The notes under the pieces are model-generated. The model did not search any database. It was not told the origin of the DNA and saw only the letters and a program-made list of their open reading frames with translations. Of a DNA stretch of 64,000 bases, positions 1-8,648 are shown one piece after another. The DNA is taken from NCBI RefSeq assembly GCF_022921095.1, contig NZ_CP095053.1:2274501-2338500 (forward strand), given 5' to 3'. Position 1 is the first letter of the stretch, and every line of letters begins with the position of its first letter. This DNA comes from Hymenobacter aerilatus. GTDB lineage: Bacteria; Bacteroidota; Bacteroidia; Cytophagales; Hymenobacteraceae. A program made the position numbers and the translations under genes.

Positions 1-823
1 CCCAGTTGCCGGGCTGATTTATCCAACATAGGTGACCGTCTGGTGTTACCTCACGCGCAAAATTCAGGGAGCATACGTCAAGGGTTTCGGTTCCTACCTG
101 ATGTACTCGCAAGTGCTCTACGTACTGCAACACAAGCTTGTCTTCCTCTACGTAGGCGGGGTGCAGCGCCAGATTGTGGGCGGGCGAGGGCATAGCCGCC
201 GATGGATACAAGAGACCATCGAAGGCTGTACCCAATTGGCACGCTTCCGCTACAGCAATGGACAACCGATAATGATGCTGGTTGTCGTCGTGTACGGTTC
301 TAGTGAATAGGTCGGTCAGGAAAGCGGCCAGCTGACGCCGGGGTGCGGGCAGATCAGCCAGGGCATCGCGGAGTGCCTTTTGCCGATCTGTGTGCGGGTC
401 GTCGATGCAGCGGTCGGCGTAGCCGAAGCTAGCTAGACGCAGCGGTTGCTGGGTTTGCCAGCGACTGATAACAATCTGGTCGCCGGGCTGCACACCCGCC
501 TCAAAAAAGGGCGGATGCCAGGTAGCACTGCAATAAAACATGGGCTGCCCGGCACGATTGGCGCGCTGATCGGCTATTACCCGGTTGGCAGGTGGGTAGG
601 AGACATCGGCCAGCGTAGCAGGCAGGTCTTTGCTTACGATGCCTCGGTACAAAAGCAAACCAGCCGGAAACTCAAGACACTGCAGTTCCTGCTGTTCTAG
701 CAGGTTGCGCACGCGGTCGGTGAGTTCCTCAATGGAGTGTTGCCGCAGATCCAGCTGTTGTAAAGCTGCTATCTGGTGCGGCACCGTGGCCTGGGGGTCG
801 TTTGAAGGAGTGCGAGCAGTCAT
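1..823 (-). CDS. RES-domain protein, 3' end cut by window edge
   Basis: An open frame runs from an ATG at 821-823 leftward to base 1 without a stop, giving at least 274 residues. Around residues 45-80 it has LYRGI followed by RANRAGQPMFYCSA and then FFEAGV, which is the layout of RES-domain proteins. Some RES proteins are NAD+-phosphorylase toxins, usually about 150-200 aa with a small antitoxin beside them. This one is longer and I see no obvious antitoxin, so the toxin role is only a possibility. It lies 59 bases downstream of the STAS-like gene on the same strand and could be cotranscribed with it. The family call is by motif; the C-terminal half is not recognised. Confidence 0.6.
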   Translation of the reverse strand, partial: MTARTPSNDPQATVPHQIAALQQLDLRQHSIEELTDRVRNLLEQQELQCLEFPAGLLLYRGIVSKDLPATLADVSYPPANRVIADQRANRAGQPMFYCSATWHPPFFEAGVQPGDQIVISRWQTQQPLRLASFGYADRCIDDPHTDRQKALRDALADLPAPRRQLAAFLTDLFTRTVHDDNQHHYRLSIAVAEACQLGTAFDGLLYPSAAMPSPAHNLALHPAYVEEDKLVLQYVEHLRVHQVGTETLDVCSLNFAREVTPDGHLCWINQPGNW

Positions 824-882
824 ACGGTATACGGCAGCTGGCAGGGGGTGGAAATAGCGTTACGTCTAAAAAGTAGAGTAGA

Positions 883-1272
883 TCAGCCTACGCAATAGGA
901 AGCAGCGGTTGCGGGTACGTGTTCTGCTAGCAGCATTTGTGGCCCTTGGTACGCAGCAGCCGGCAGCACATCCAATAGCTTACCACCAGGCCTGGACCGC
1001 AATTGCTCCGATAGGTTTGCAGCCACTCCACACCAGTATAGATGCAGCCCCTGCGCCCGGGCCTCCCGATTGGTAGCCAACAGCAGGCGCTGCCCATCAG
1101 CCGTAGACGCCATGGTTAAACGCTGACAATCAACCCACAAATAAGGCATACCCAGTAAAATAAGAGGCTGCAATGCCATCGTCATCTGGGCTACGTTGAA
1201 AGCACCCGTACATTCTCCGCGCAAGGTAGCTCCTACGCAGCCTCGGTAGCCCCCTATGTACATCATCACCAT
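883..1272 (-). CDS. STAS-like domain protein
   Basis: 129 residues. The stretch from about residue 43 (YLWVDCQRLTMASTADGQRL, then LLATNREARAQGLHLYWCGV and EQLRSRPGGKLLDVLP) follows the beta-alpha-beta pattern of STAS domains such as anti-sigma-factor antagonists and sulfate-transporter tails. The phosphoacceptor region normally read as DSSG is replaced by ASTA, which still offers serine and threonine. No partner kinase or sigma factor is present nearby. It sits between cyanophycinase (50 bases upstream) and the RES-like gene on the same strand. The assignment rests on pattern only, and a plain hypothetical protein is the alternative. Confidence 0.45.
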   Translation of the reverse strand: MVMMYIGGYRGCVGATLRGECTGAFNVAQMTMALQPLILLGMPYLWVDCQRLTMASTADGQRLLLATNREARAQGLHLYWCGVAANLSEQLRSRPGGKLLDVLPAAAYQGPQMLLAEHVPATAASYCVG

Positions 1273-1322
1273 CGCTTGTCAGAAAAAGGAACATACCTCA
1301 GGACGTAGAGATTACAGAGATG

Positions 1323-2207
1323 CTAACTGTAAAAGCGAGGCATTACCGGCAACGTGTACCGCTCCCCACTACTGAGCAGGTGCAGGCGCGCATCGCATAG
1401 GGTAAACGGGGTGTTTGGCGCAATTTCATGGATGTTGGTACTCCCCTCCCGGACATCCAGGATGACGACCATTCCACTACCAATCACCTCTATTTCTTTC
1501 CCTTCCGTTATCAGCACCGCGGTATCTTCCTCTAAGCCCAGCCCCAGGCAGCCAGGGTTTGTGGCTAAGATCTGCGCCATGCGCACAATACGCCCCCGTG
1601 CCACAAAATGAGTATCCACGGCCACATCGTGCAGCAGCTCCAGGCCGGTTGTGATGTGGATTTCTCCTTTCAGATAGCCCGCGTCGTTGCGGCCCTGGTA
1701 GATCATGGGGGTGCTCATGGCGGTGGCACCCGCACTCGTACCCGCAATGATAAACTCATCGTGGGCGTAGCGCTGTTGCAGGACCTGCTGTAGGGCCGTG
1801 CCACCCAGCAGGGTAGTAAGCCGCAGCTGGTCGCCGCCCGTAAATAATACGCCACCGGCGTCTTGCACGCGCTGTACGTTTTCAGCTAGCATGGCATCGG
1901 CCCGAGACCGCACATCCAATATCTCTACCGCTGGTGCGCCCTCCATGCGGGCATACGCCTCAATGTAGGCCTTGGCTATTTCTTCGGGCTCCGCTGAGGC
2001 CGTCGGAATGACTACCAATGGGCCGCTGGCCCGCATTTCGGCTGCCAAACGGCGCAGGATGGTCTCGGGTGCAAAGTTGACGTTGAGAGCGGCCTGCTCG
2101 TCATTGTCGGGGGCATCGCCTTTGTTTTCGTGCCCTCCAATGAGAAGCAGCTTACCCCGTGGGGCCGGACAGGAAGTGGATGAGACTTTTTTGGTCGGCA
2201 TGGTCAT
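1323..2207 (-). CDS. cphB: Cyanophycinase (peptidase family S51)
   Basis: 294 residues. Cyanophycinases are exopeptidases that cut the storage polymer cyanophycin (poly-aspartate with arginine side chains) into beta-Asp-Arg dipeptides. The features visible are the LLIGGHENKG start strand, the FTGGDQLRL loop, the nucleophile elbow GTSAGA with Ser at about residue 158, and the downstream VDTHFVARGR segment. Length is normal for the family. No cyanophycin synthetase or isoaspartyl dipeptidase is visible, so a partner would lie left of the window or the substrate may be another peptide. A second in-frame ATG three codons in is an equally possible start. A terminator separates it from the DUF892 gene upstream. 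Confidence 0.88.
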   Translation of the reverse strand: MTMPTKKVSSTSCPAPRGKLLLIGGHENKGDAPDNDEQAALNVNFAPETILRRLAAEMRASGPLVVIPTASAEPEEIAKAYIEAYARMEGAPAVEILDVRSRADAMLAENVQRVQDAGGVLFTGGDQLRLTTLLGGTALQQVLQQRYAHDEFIIAGTSAGATAMSTPMIYQGRNDAGYLKGEIHITTGLELLHDVAVDTHFVARGRIVRMAQILATNPGCLGLGLEEDTAVLITEGKEIEVIGSGMVVILDVREGSTNIHEIAPNTPFTLCDARLHLLSSGERYTLPVMPRFYS

Positions 2208-2237
2208 GTATAAAAGGGCCCACCGAGATGGGCCCTT
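2208..2237 (-). terminator. Intrinsic terminator after the DUF892 gene
   Basis: The arms AAGGGCCCA (2214-2222) and TGGGCCCTT (2229-2237) form a 9-bp stem with a 6-base loop. Read on the minus strand the stem is followed by TTTTATA. It lies between the DUF892 stop and the cyanophycinase start, so it ends the DUF892 transcript. Confidence 0.75.
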
Positions 2238-2254
2238 CTAAAGTAAAACAGATT

Positions 2255-2749
2255 TTAAAGCGCTCTTTGATTGATATAGCTTTTTGCCAAATCGTTGAGC
2301 TTGGTATCGGTCAGCTGCTCTTCCTCTAGGGTCTGACGCAACAGGGCAGCAGCCTCATCGTACCCTAAGCTCTCGGCGTAATTAACGGCCGTGCCGTATC
2401 CCGCAATTTCGTAGTGCTCGATGCGCTGCGCAGCTGCAATCAGAGCCGCGTCCATCACCGCATCGCTTGCGTCTTCCGACATGGTTTCTTGCCCTTCGGT
2501 TATGAGGCCTTTCATGGCCGCACAGGTATGGCCGCCTAGCTCCAGCTCCATGGCCTGGCCAATTTGCTCGAGTCGCGCTACCTGCTGTTCGGTTTCTGCC
2601 AAATGTGTTTCAAAGCTTTGGCGCAGCTGCTCGTCTTTGGCACTACTCGCCATCAGTGGCAATGCTTTTATTAATTGATTTTCAGCACTGTACAAATCTT
2701 TGAGTTGTAACTCAAGCAGGTCTTCCAGGGTTTCCAGGGTAGCAGCCAT
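2255..2749 (-). CDS. YciF/DUF892 ferritin-like protein
   Basis: 164 residues from MAATLETLEDLLE. The frame stays open for 14 more codons upstream, but the family normally begins with this helix, so I chose the internal ATG. The pattern is that of the DUF892/YciE-YciF family: a four-helix ferritin-like bundle with acidic residues and histidines on the core helices (DLYSAENQLIKALP, THLAETEQQVARLEQI, AQRIEHYEIAGYGTA, EEEQLTDTKLNDLA). Relatives are linked to general and oxidative stress, but their biochemistry is poorly defined. It is followed by its own terminator and is probably monocistronic. Confidence 0.85.
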   Translation of the reverse strand: MAATLETLEDLLELQLKDLYSAENQLIKALPLMASSAKDEQLRQSFETHLAETEQQVARLEQIGQAMELELGGHTCAAMKGLITEGQETMSEDASDAVMDAALIAAAQRIEHYEIAGYGTAVNYAESLGYDEAAALLRQTLEEEQLTDTKLNDLAKSYINQRAL

Positions 2750-3025
2750 AACACGTTTGTATAGGGAAGTGGGGTAGAAAAGCCGGCCCATCCGGCTGGT
2801 CGTTTTCTACGTGCTCTTTTTCGTCCTGTTAAGTCTTCTGATTCGGTTATTGGTCATATGTGAGTAGTATTGTCAGCAGTACTTATCTGTTTATTAGAAA
2901 CATGACGCAGCGCTACTGAAGAGCTTATAGGATAAATACGGACATGGTAAATACGTATTTATCAACTTCTTTTCCGTACTATTTTTTGGTGCAGCGGCGC
3001 TGCCACACTATTTCAACGGCCTTCA

Positions 3026-4618
3026 TTGCACCGTATGTTGCTCTTTCGTTCTTGTCTCGCTTGTTGGGTGCTACTGCTCATGCTGCTGAGCGGTTGCCAA
3101 TCGGATGGCCCTACCCCGGCCGGCATCACAGCCGACAACTACCTGAGCGCCATTCCCGACCCCAAAACGCTGGGCGAGAGCTACGTGAGTGACCCGGACC
3201 AGATATTGCAGCCCGGCACCACTGCCGCCCTAAATGCCCGTCTCGATAGCCTCGACCACAGCGGCCGTGCGCACATCGACGTGGTGCTGGTGCGCAGCCT
3301 CGGGGAAGCGGTGCCCAAAACGGCCGCCTACGAGCTCTTCAACAAGTGGAAAGTCGGCAGCAAATCGACCAACAACGGTTTGCTGATGCTAGTGGTGCTC
3401 GACCAGCGCCGCGTGGAGTTTGAAACCGGCTACGGCCTGGAGGCCGACCTGCCCGACATCATTTGCTACCGCATTCAGCAGCGCTATATGGTGGAGCCCG
3501 CCCGCGCCGGCAACTACGACCTAGCCGTGCAGCAGGGCGTAGCGGCCCTCATCCGACGCCTCCGCCCTACCCTCGCGCTTCCCAAGCCTGCGCTCCGCAC
3601 CGCCGAGGACTCGTCGCGGTACTACGTCGACAGCCTGCAACACGCCCTCAAGGCGCAATACGGTTTGCTCCCTGCCGAAGACCCACTGGTTACCGTGCTG
3701 CCCAGCGAGTCGCTAGCTGACAACTACTCCCCGCCTGGCCCGGGCGCGCCGGTAGGCATCTTGGTGGCAGCCTTTCTGGCACTGGTGCTCTACTTAGTAC
3801 TGTGGTACCGCACCACCCAGGGCATGCAGGGGCGCGGGTGGCTGATTATAGTTCCTATCTGCTTGTTTGTCAGCTTGTTGATAGCATCACTAAGCTGCGG
3901 AGCAGCCAATACAACGGGCACTTTCGTCGCGCTGGCGTACGGGCTACCCTGGCTGTATTTGCATGGCTACTTTGGATGGTACTACCGGCGGGCGCAACGC
4001 GCCGTATTGCCCTCGGAACGGCCAGCGACGTACGAGCAGTGGCAACGGGCGCACCGGGGGCTGGCCTTCACGGCCTACCTGTTTCCGGTAGCGCTGGCGC
4101 TGTACTGGCCCTGGTACCGCCGCTACCTGGCGGCGCTGCGCGACACGCCTTTTGCCTGCCCCGAGTGTAGCCAGCTCATGCACCGGCTCGACAGTACCGC
4201 CGAGAAACAGCACCTCGGGCCGGGGCAGCAGGTAGAAGAAACCTCCCGCGCCATCGACTACGACGTGTGGGCATGCCCCACCGGCCACTACGTGCCCCTA
4301 GCCTACCTCAACCTCGACAGCGACGCCAAGGTATGTCCTGCCTGCCACCACCGCACCCTCTCGCCCGGACGACTACGGGTAGAAAAAGTGGCTACACGCC
4401 ACACCGAAGGCCGGGGCTGGCGCGTGGAGAAATGCCGCTTCTGCCAGCACGAGGAAAAAACCAAGGAGACAATTCCACGCCTCCCCGACCCTACCCAACG
4501 CGCCGCGGCTAGTAGCTCCTCCTCGTCGTGGGGAAGTAGCTCCAGCAGCAGCTCGGGTAGTCGGAGCACCAGCAGCGGTGGCTCGTCGGGCGGCGGCGGA
4601 GCGGGCAGTAGCTGGTAG
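3026..4618 (+). CDS. TPM-domain membrane lipoprotein with Ser/Gly-rich tail (YgcG-like)
   Basis: 530 residues. The N-terminus is a lipoprotein signal ending in LMLLSGC. A TPM domain (TLP18.3/Psb32/MOLO-1 fold) follows at about residues 50-170 (YVSDPDQILQPG, IDVVLVRSLGE, GLLMLVVLDQRRVEFETGYG). Then come transmembrane segments from about 240 to 370 and a cytosolic part with four CxxC-type pairs (CPECSQLM, CPTGH, CPACHH, CRFCQ) that suggest zinc ribbons. The end is a tract of Ser and Gly, as in YgcG-type proteins. TPM proteins assist photosystem or membrane-protein repair in some organisms; the function here is unknown. An ATG three codons in (MLLFRSC) may be the real start. Confidence 0.75.
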   Translation: MHRMLLFRSCLACWVLLLMLLSGCQSDGPTPAGITADNYLSAIPDPKTLGESYVSDPDQILQPGTTAALNARLDSLDHSGRAHIDVVLVRSLGEAVPKTAAYELFNKWKVGSKSTNNGLLMLVVLDQRRVEFETGYGLEADLPDIICYRIQQRYMVEPARAGNYDLAVQQGVAALIRRLRPTLALPKPALRTAEDSSRYYVDSLQHALKAQYGLLPAEDPLVTVLPSESLADNYSPPGPGAPVGILVAAFLALVLYLVLWYRTTQGMQGRGWLIIVPICLFVSLLIASLSCGAANTTGTFVALAYGLPWLYLHGYFGWYYRRAQRAVLPSERPATYEQWQRAHRGLAFTAYLFPVALALYWPWYRRYLAALRDTPFACPECSQLMHRLDSTAEKQHLGPGQQVEETSRAIDYDVWACPTGHYVPLAYLNLDSDAKVCPACHHRTLSPGRLRVEKVATRHTEGRGWRVEKCRFCQHEEKTKETIPRLPDPTQRAAASSSSSSWGSSSSSSSGSRSTSSGGSSGGGGAGSSW

Positions 4619-4901
4619 ATGCGTAGTACAGAGCTGGTTGCTTTTCTCCCCACGCACGCTCCTCCCGGCGAAAACACGAAGACACAGACGAAGCTTCAGA
4701 AGCCAATAGCACGATTACGCGGGCGCACAAAGCACGCAGAGCAATCTGACACACAGTAAATTGACATGTATACTCTGCTCTTCTATTCCCTGACTGATCT
4801 GTCTTTTCTCACTACTTCAGATCAAGACTTTCAAGCAATACAGACGCTTGCCTCGGCAGAAATTCTTGCTTGGCATACTTAAAGAATACGTAACAATACC
4901 G

Positions 4902-4909
4902 TAGCTTTG
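4902..4909 (+). promoter_or_regulatory. Putative -7 promoter box for pyrBC
   Basis: TAGCTTTG matches the Bacteroidota primary-sigma -7 consensus TAnnTTTG exactly. No well-spaced -33 TTG is present: the nearest, at 4870-4872, is 29 bases away. If used, transcription would begin near 4916, about 400 bases before the pyrB start. Confidence 0.4.
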
Positions 4910-5058
4910 CATCGTGCTTCAACCAGAAAACTTGTTGATGAAGCGTGGAAACCTGCTCAGCAAGGAACCGCGAGTGGACTGCAAGGTCTTCGCCGCCGCC
5001 GGTTTTTTCGATTTTGCTTCTGGCATTTCTGTTGTTTTTTTCCGGTGTTGCCCCACTG

Positions 5059-5086
5059 CCGTTTCGGATTCTGAAACGGTTTTTTT
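5059..5086 (+). terminator. Intrinsic terminator in pyrB leader, possible attenuator
   Basis: Arms CCGTTTC (5059-5065) and GAAACGG (5073-5079) are followed at once by seven T residues (5080-5086), a textbook rho-independent terminator. It lies 441 bases after the TPM gene and 236 bases before pyrB. It therefore either ends readthrough from upstream or acts as an attenuator of the pyrimidine genes. Confidence 0.7.
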
Positions 5087-5321
5087 ATGCCCGTCGCGTT
5101 CGTCAACGGGCGCGCTGCAGTCAGTTGATAGCTCCTACCCTAAACACTATACCTACTTCCCTACCCCCCTCAGGGAAGCCAGTGCCCCCATCCCAGCTGC
5201 GGCTGCTTCCACTAGTGCCCCGGCTCATGCCGGTAGCCCGCTTCTCTGCCATGGATAGTGGCAAATCAGACTTCACCTTGTTCGCTTTAGCTAGATAACC
5301 TCACTTTTCCTCAACTTCGGT

Positions 5322-6302
5322 ATGGCACGTAAAGACCTGCTCGACATCGCATCCCTTCACCGTGAGGAAATCGAGTTCCTGCTCGACCAATCCACGTCCT
5401 TCAAAAAACTGTTCACCCGTTCGGTGAAAAAGATTCCTGCCCTCGAGGGTAAGTCTGTGCTCATGCTGTTCTACGAGGCCAGCACCCGGACGCACTCTTC
5501 CTTCGAGGTGGCGGCCAAGCGCCTCTCGGCGGAGGTAACCAATTTCGATGTGGCGCACTCCTCCATCACCAAGGGCGAGTCGGTTCGCGAGACGATTGAG
5601 ACACTCCAAGCCATGCGCACCGACTATATTGTCGTCCGCCACAGCCACCCCGGCCTGCCCGGCATGATTGCCCGCCAAACGACAGCCTCGGTTATCAATG
5701 CCGGCGACGGGGCGCACGAGCACCCCACCCAGGCCCTGCTCGACGCCTTCACTATCAAGGAGAAATTTCCTGACCCCAGGGGTAAACGAGTCCTCATCAT
5801 CGGTGATATTCTCCATTCCCGCGTGGCGCGCTCTACCAGTACCCTGCTGCAAAAGCTGGGCGTAGAGGTGGCGTACCTCGGGCCGGGCTCGCTGGTGCCC
5901 AAATACGTCCCGGAAAGTATCCGCCGCTTCACCGACTACGAGGCAGCTATGGCTTGGGCGCCCGACGTGGTGTATCTGCTTCGTGTGCAGATGGAGCGCC
6001 AGGACGTGCAGTTTTTCCCCAGCGTGCGCGAATACCACCGGGTGTACGGCATCACCACCGCCCGCCTGGCCGAAATCCGCGACAAGGGCCTCTACATCAT
6101 GCACCCCGGCCCCGTAAACCGGGGGGTAGAGCTGTGCGACGCCGTGATGGACTACGAGCGTAGCCTGATTACCAACCAAGTTGAAAACGGCATCTCCATT
6201 CGCATGGCCGTGCTCGACTGGCTTACGCCGGGCGGGGACTTCCCGAAGCAGGAAGCGTATAACGCCCAGCAAAAAGCCAGCTCGCCGGTGATTGTGCCCT
6301 AG
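5322..6302 (+). CDS. pyrB: Aspartate carbamoyltransferase catalytic subunit
   Basis: 326 residues. It condenses carbamoyl phosphate with L-aspartate, the first committed step of pyrimidine synthesis. The carbamoyl-phosphate site STRTHSSFE is at about residues 51-60, with HPTQALLDAFTIKE near 135 and HPGPVNRGVEL near 262. Length is right for a catalytic chain. No regulatory pyrI lies beside it, which is usual for this type of enzyme. pyrC follows after 78 bases on the same strand, so the two probably form one transcript. The long leader upstream with a terminator hints at attenuation control. Confidence 0.96.
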   Translation: MARKDLLDIASLHREEIEFLLDQSTSFKKLFTRSVKKIPALEGKSVLMLFYEASTRTHSSFEVAAKRLSAEVTNFDVAHSSITKGESVRETIETLQAMRTDYIVVRHSHPGLPGMIARQTTASVINAGDGAHEHPTQALLDAFTIKEKFPDPRGKRVLIIGDILHSRVARSTSTLLQKLGVEVAYLGPGSLVPKYVPESIRRFTDYEAAMAWAPDVVYLLRVQMERQDVQFFPSVREYHRVYGITTARLAEIRDKGLYIMHPGPVNRGVELCDAVMDYERSLITNQVENGISIRMAVLDWLTPGGDFPKQEAYNAQQKASSPVIVP

Positions 6303-6380
6303 CCGCCAGCCGCGGCGGCTGACTCCATTCTTTGTTTACATCTTCCATAACCCTACTCGGTTCACAGAAATTATCACTTT

Positions 6381-7658
6381 ATGCTCCTCCTTCAAAACGC
6401 CCGCATCGCCTCCGAAAATTCACCCGTGCTTCTTGAGAGCGATGTTCTATTTGTCGAAGGAAAAATTCAGGACATCGGCAGCGGCCTGGCTGTTCCCAAA
6501 GGGGCCCGCGTCATCGACGCGCGGGGCCGGGTGCTAATGCCGGGTATGTTCGATGCCCACGTGCATTTCCGCGCCCCCGGGTTCGAGAACAAGGAAACCA
6601 TTACCACGGGGAGCGAAGCGGCTATCAACGGCGGCGTTACCGGCGTGGTGATGATGCCGAACACCCGCCCGGCCATCGACTCGGCGGCCGTGGTAGCTAC
6701 GGTGCTGGAAAACGCCAAGCACCGGTCGCGCATTCCGGTGTACACCTCCGGCTGCGTCACCAAAAACCGCGACGGCAAGGAACTAGCGGAAATTGAGGGA
6801 ATGCACAGGCTCGGCGTAACCATGCTCACCGACGATGGCGACACCACCAACGACCCGGCGGTGCTGCTGCGGGCCATGCAGTACGCCACTGAGTTCGGGA
6901 TGTTTTTCGCCAGCCACTGCGAGGTGCCGGAGCTGGCCGGGCCGCGTGCCCTGAACGAAGGGGTGATGAGCTACCGGCTCGGCATCAAAGGCTCGCCGGC
7001 CTGCGCCGAGGAAATCATCATCGACCGGGACATCCGCTTGGCTCGGGCGGCGGGCGCACACGTGCATATCCAGCACGTATCCAGCAAGGAGGGCATGGAA
7101 ACCATCCGCTGGTGGAAATCGCGCGGCGATGTGAAGGTGACGGCGGAAGTGGCCCCGCACCACCTGCTGTTCACCGACGAGCACATCGGCGACTACGATA
7201 CCAACTACAAGATGAACCCGCCGCTGCGGACCCAGGCCGATTGTGATGCCCTGCTCGAAGGCCTCAAGGAAGGCGTATTCGACCTGATTGCCACCGACCA
7301 CGCCCCGCACACGCCGTTCGAAAAAGCCCAGGATTTCGTCAGTGCCCCTAACGGCATCACTGGCTTGGAAACGGCGCTGGTGTCGCTGTATCACTTCTTC
7401 GTGCGGCCCGAAAAATTTGGGTGGGACCTGGTAGTGAAGCGCTATTCCGCGGAGCCGCGCCGCCTGATGGGCCTGCCCATTCCTACCATCGAAGTTGGTC
7501 AGCCAGCCGAGTGTATCTTGTTCGATACCGAAGCAGAAACGACCTTCACGCAGGACTTCATGAAATCCAAATCCCAGAACACGCCCTTCATCGACCAAAC
7601 TCTGAAAGGCCGAGTAGACCTAGTAATTCTGGGTTCAGAGATTCTACTGGAACGCTGA
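6381..7658 (+). CDS. pyrC: Dihydroorotase
   Basis: 425 residues. A zinc amidohydrolase that cyclises carbamoyl aspartate to dihydroorotate. Visible are the metal motif DAHVHFRAPG at about residues 57-66, MMPNTRPAID, TMLTDDGDT, the histidines in IQHVSSKEG and VAPHHLLF, and the ATDHAPHTPFEK active-site loop near residue 303. It is of the long class I type that often works without a partner ATCase. Between pyrB and pyrC the bases 6301-6320 form a hairpin (AGCCGCC/GGCGGCT) that begins inside the pyrB stop codon and has no T-run. It may stabilise mRNA rather than terminate it. Confidence 0.96.
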   Translation: MLLLQNARIASENSPVLLESDVLFVEGKIQDIGSGLAVPKGARVIDARGRVLMPGMFDAHVHFRAPGFENKETITTGSEAAINGGVTGVVMMPNTRPAIDSAAVVATVLENAKHRSRIPVYTSGCVTKNRDGKELAEIEGMHRLGVTMLTDDGDTTNDPAVLLRAMQYATEFGMFFASHCEVPELAGPRALNEGVMSYRLGIKGSPACAEEIIIDRDIRLARAAGAHVHIQHVSSKEGMETIRWWKSRGDVKVTAEVAPHHLLFTDEHIGDYDTNYKMNPPLRTQADCDALLEGLKEGVFDLIATDHAPHTPFEKAQDFVSAPNGITGLETALVSLYHFFVRPEKFGWDLVVKRYSAEPRRLMGLPIPTIEVGQPAECILFDTEAETTFTQDFMKSKSQNTPFIDQTLKGRVDLVILGSEILLER

Positions 7659-7664
7659 TAATCA

Positions 7665-7711
7665 GAACGTCCTGCTGAGCTTGTCGAAGCATCTTTACCG
7701 CTTCGTTGAGG
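7665..7711 (+). repeat. Dispersed repeat, single arm
   Basis: These bases are a near copy of one arm of the large inverted repeat at 23157-23260, sharing the core CTGAGCTTGTCGAAGCATCT and the following ACCGC. It sits directly after pyrC. Here the second arm is missing. Confidence 0.8.
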
Positions 7712-7733
7712 ATGAATTAGTTTACAAGGCGCA

Positions 7734-8054
7734 ATGGAGGCTTCATCGCAGCTAGGTGGTAACACAGCGCATATTGTGCGCTGCTACAAAAAAGCCACTT
7801 ACAGTTATTTGACTCCTGTTGGCTTTGTATTACTGGGCTTTCTGTTAGATTTTTTCCTGTTACCGGCACTGCTCATAATACTGCCTTGCAGTATTATCGG
7901 CTTGCATTTCACTTTTAAGGGTTTTAAGTTATCCAGTAAGCTGGGCAATTTTGAAAAGAAGGATGTTGGCTACGCTAATATTCTATTAGGCATCATTCTT
8001 TTTATAGCTGGATTGCTTAGTGCTGGATTTGCTTACGTCTGGATAAGCAGTTAG
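7734..8054 (+). CDS. Small membrane protein, unknown
   Basis: 106 residues with three or four hydrophobic segments: about residues 28-46 and 43-62 (GFVLLGFLLDFFLLPALLII and on) and 83-104 (ILLGIILFIAGLLSAGFAYV). Between them lies a basic loop, FKGFKLSSKLGNFEKKD. I do not recognise the family. It lies alone between the repeat after pyrC and purE, and its base composition is more AT-rich than its neighbours. No signal of function is visible. Confidence 0.55.
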   Translation: MEASSQLGGNTAHIVRCYKKATYSYLTPVGFVLLGFLLDFFLLPALLIILPCSIIGLHFTFKGFKLSSKLGNFEKKDVGYANILLGIILFIAGLLSAGFAYVWISS

Positions 8055-8126
8055 CTCTTATCTTCAGCTTGCTACGATGCTTTCGCAAGCAAACTCCAGA
8101 CGAGGCATGACGACCAACTAATTTCA

Positions 8127-8648
8127 ATGAGTACACCTTTCTCCTCCGACTCCCCTACCCCAACCACCCCCCTCATCGGCGTAGTGATGGGCTCCAGCAG
8201 CGACTGGGACACCATGCAGCATGCCGTGCAGATTCTCTCAGACTTTGGCGTAGCCCACGAAGCCCGCGTGGTATCGGCCCACCGCATGCCCGACGATTTA
8301 TTTGCCTACGCCGAACAGGCTGGTCCGCGGGGTTTGCAGGCCATTATTGCCGGGGCGGGCGGGGCGGCCCACTTGCCGGGTATGCTGGCCGCCAAAACCA
8401 CGGTGCCCGTGCTGGGCGTGCCAGTAGCCAGCCGCCATTTGCAGGGGGTAGACTCGCTGCACAGCATCGTGCAAATGCCCAAAGGAATACCGGTGGCCAC
8501 GTTTGCTATTGGCACGGCCGGAGCGGCCAATGCCGCGCTGTTCGCCGTCAGCCTGCTGGCCCTGCACAACCCGGAGCTGGCTACCAAGCTGCAGGCGTTT
8601 CGCGCCGCCCAAACCGAGGCCGCCCGCGCCATGACGCTACCCGTATGA
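8127..8648 (+). CDS. purE: N5-carboxyaminoimidazole ribonucleotide mutase
   Basis: 173 residues. Class I PurE converts N5-CAIR to CAIR in purine synthesis. The motif GVVMGSSSDWDTM is at about residues 18-30, SAHRMPDDL with the catalytic His is near 51, and GAGGAAHLPGMLAAKT and GVPVASRHLQGVDSL follow. The first 14 residues are a Ser/Thr/Pro-rich extension. The stop overlaps the purK start by four bases (ATGA), so the two are translationally coupled and supply consecutive pathway steps. Confidence 0.96.
   Translation: MSTPFSSDSPTPTTPLIGVVMGSSSDWDTMQHAVQILSDFGVAHEARVVSAHRMPDDLFAYAEQAGPRGLQAIIAGAGGAAHLPGMLAAKTTVPVLGVPVASRHLQGVDSLHSIVQMPKGIPVATFAIGTAGAANAALFAVSLLALHNPELATKLQAFRAAQTEAARAMTLPV

Larger units (their letters stand above)
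4619..5321 (+). other. pyrBC leader region, no convincing gene
   Basis: About 700 bases separate the TPM gene from pyrB. Two overlapping frames of about 115 codons run through here, but both cross the terminator hairpin at 5059-5086 and resemble nothing known, so I treat them as chance. The notable contents are a Bacteroidota -7 box at 4902-4909 and that hairpin. Together they suggest a pyrB transcript with a leader of about 400 bases. Confidence 0.5.

Noticed and set aside
4914..5298. Two overlapping frames of about 115 codons in the pyrB leader
   Set aside because: Both run through the terminator hairpin at 5059-5086, overlap each other, and have no recognisable protein character.
6783..7598. 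Long minus-strand frame opposite pyrC
   Set aside because: It is a GC-driven shadow of pyrC on the opposite strand with no protein family character.
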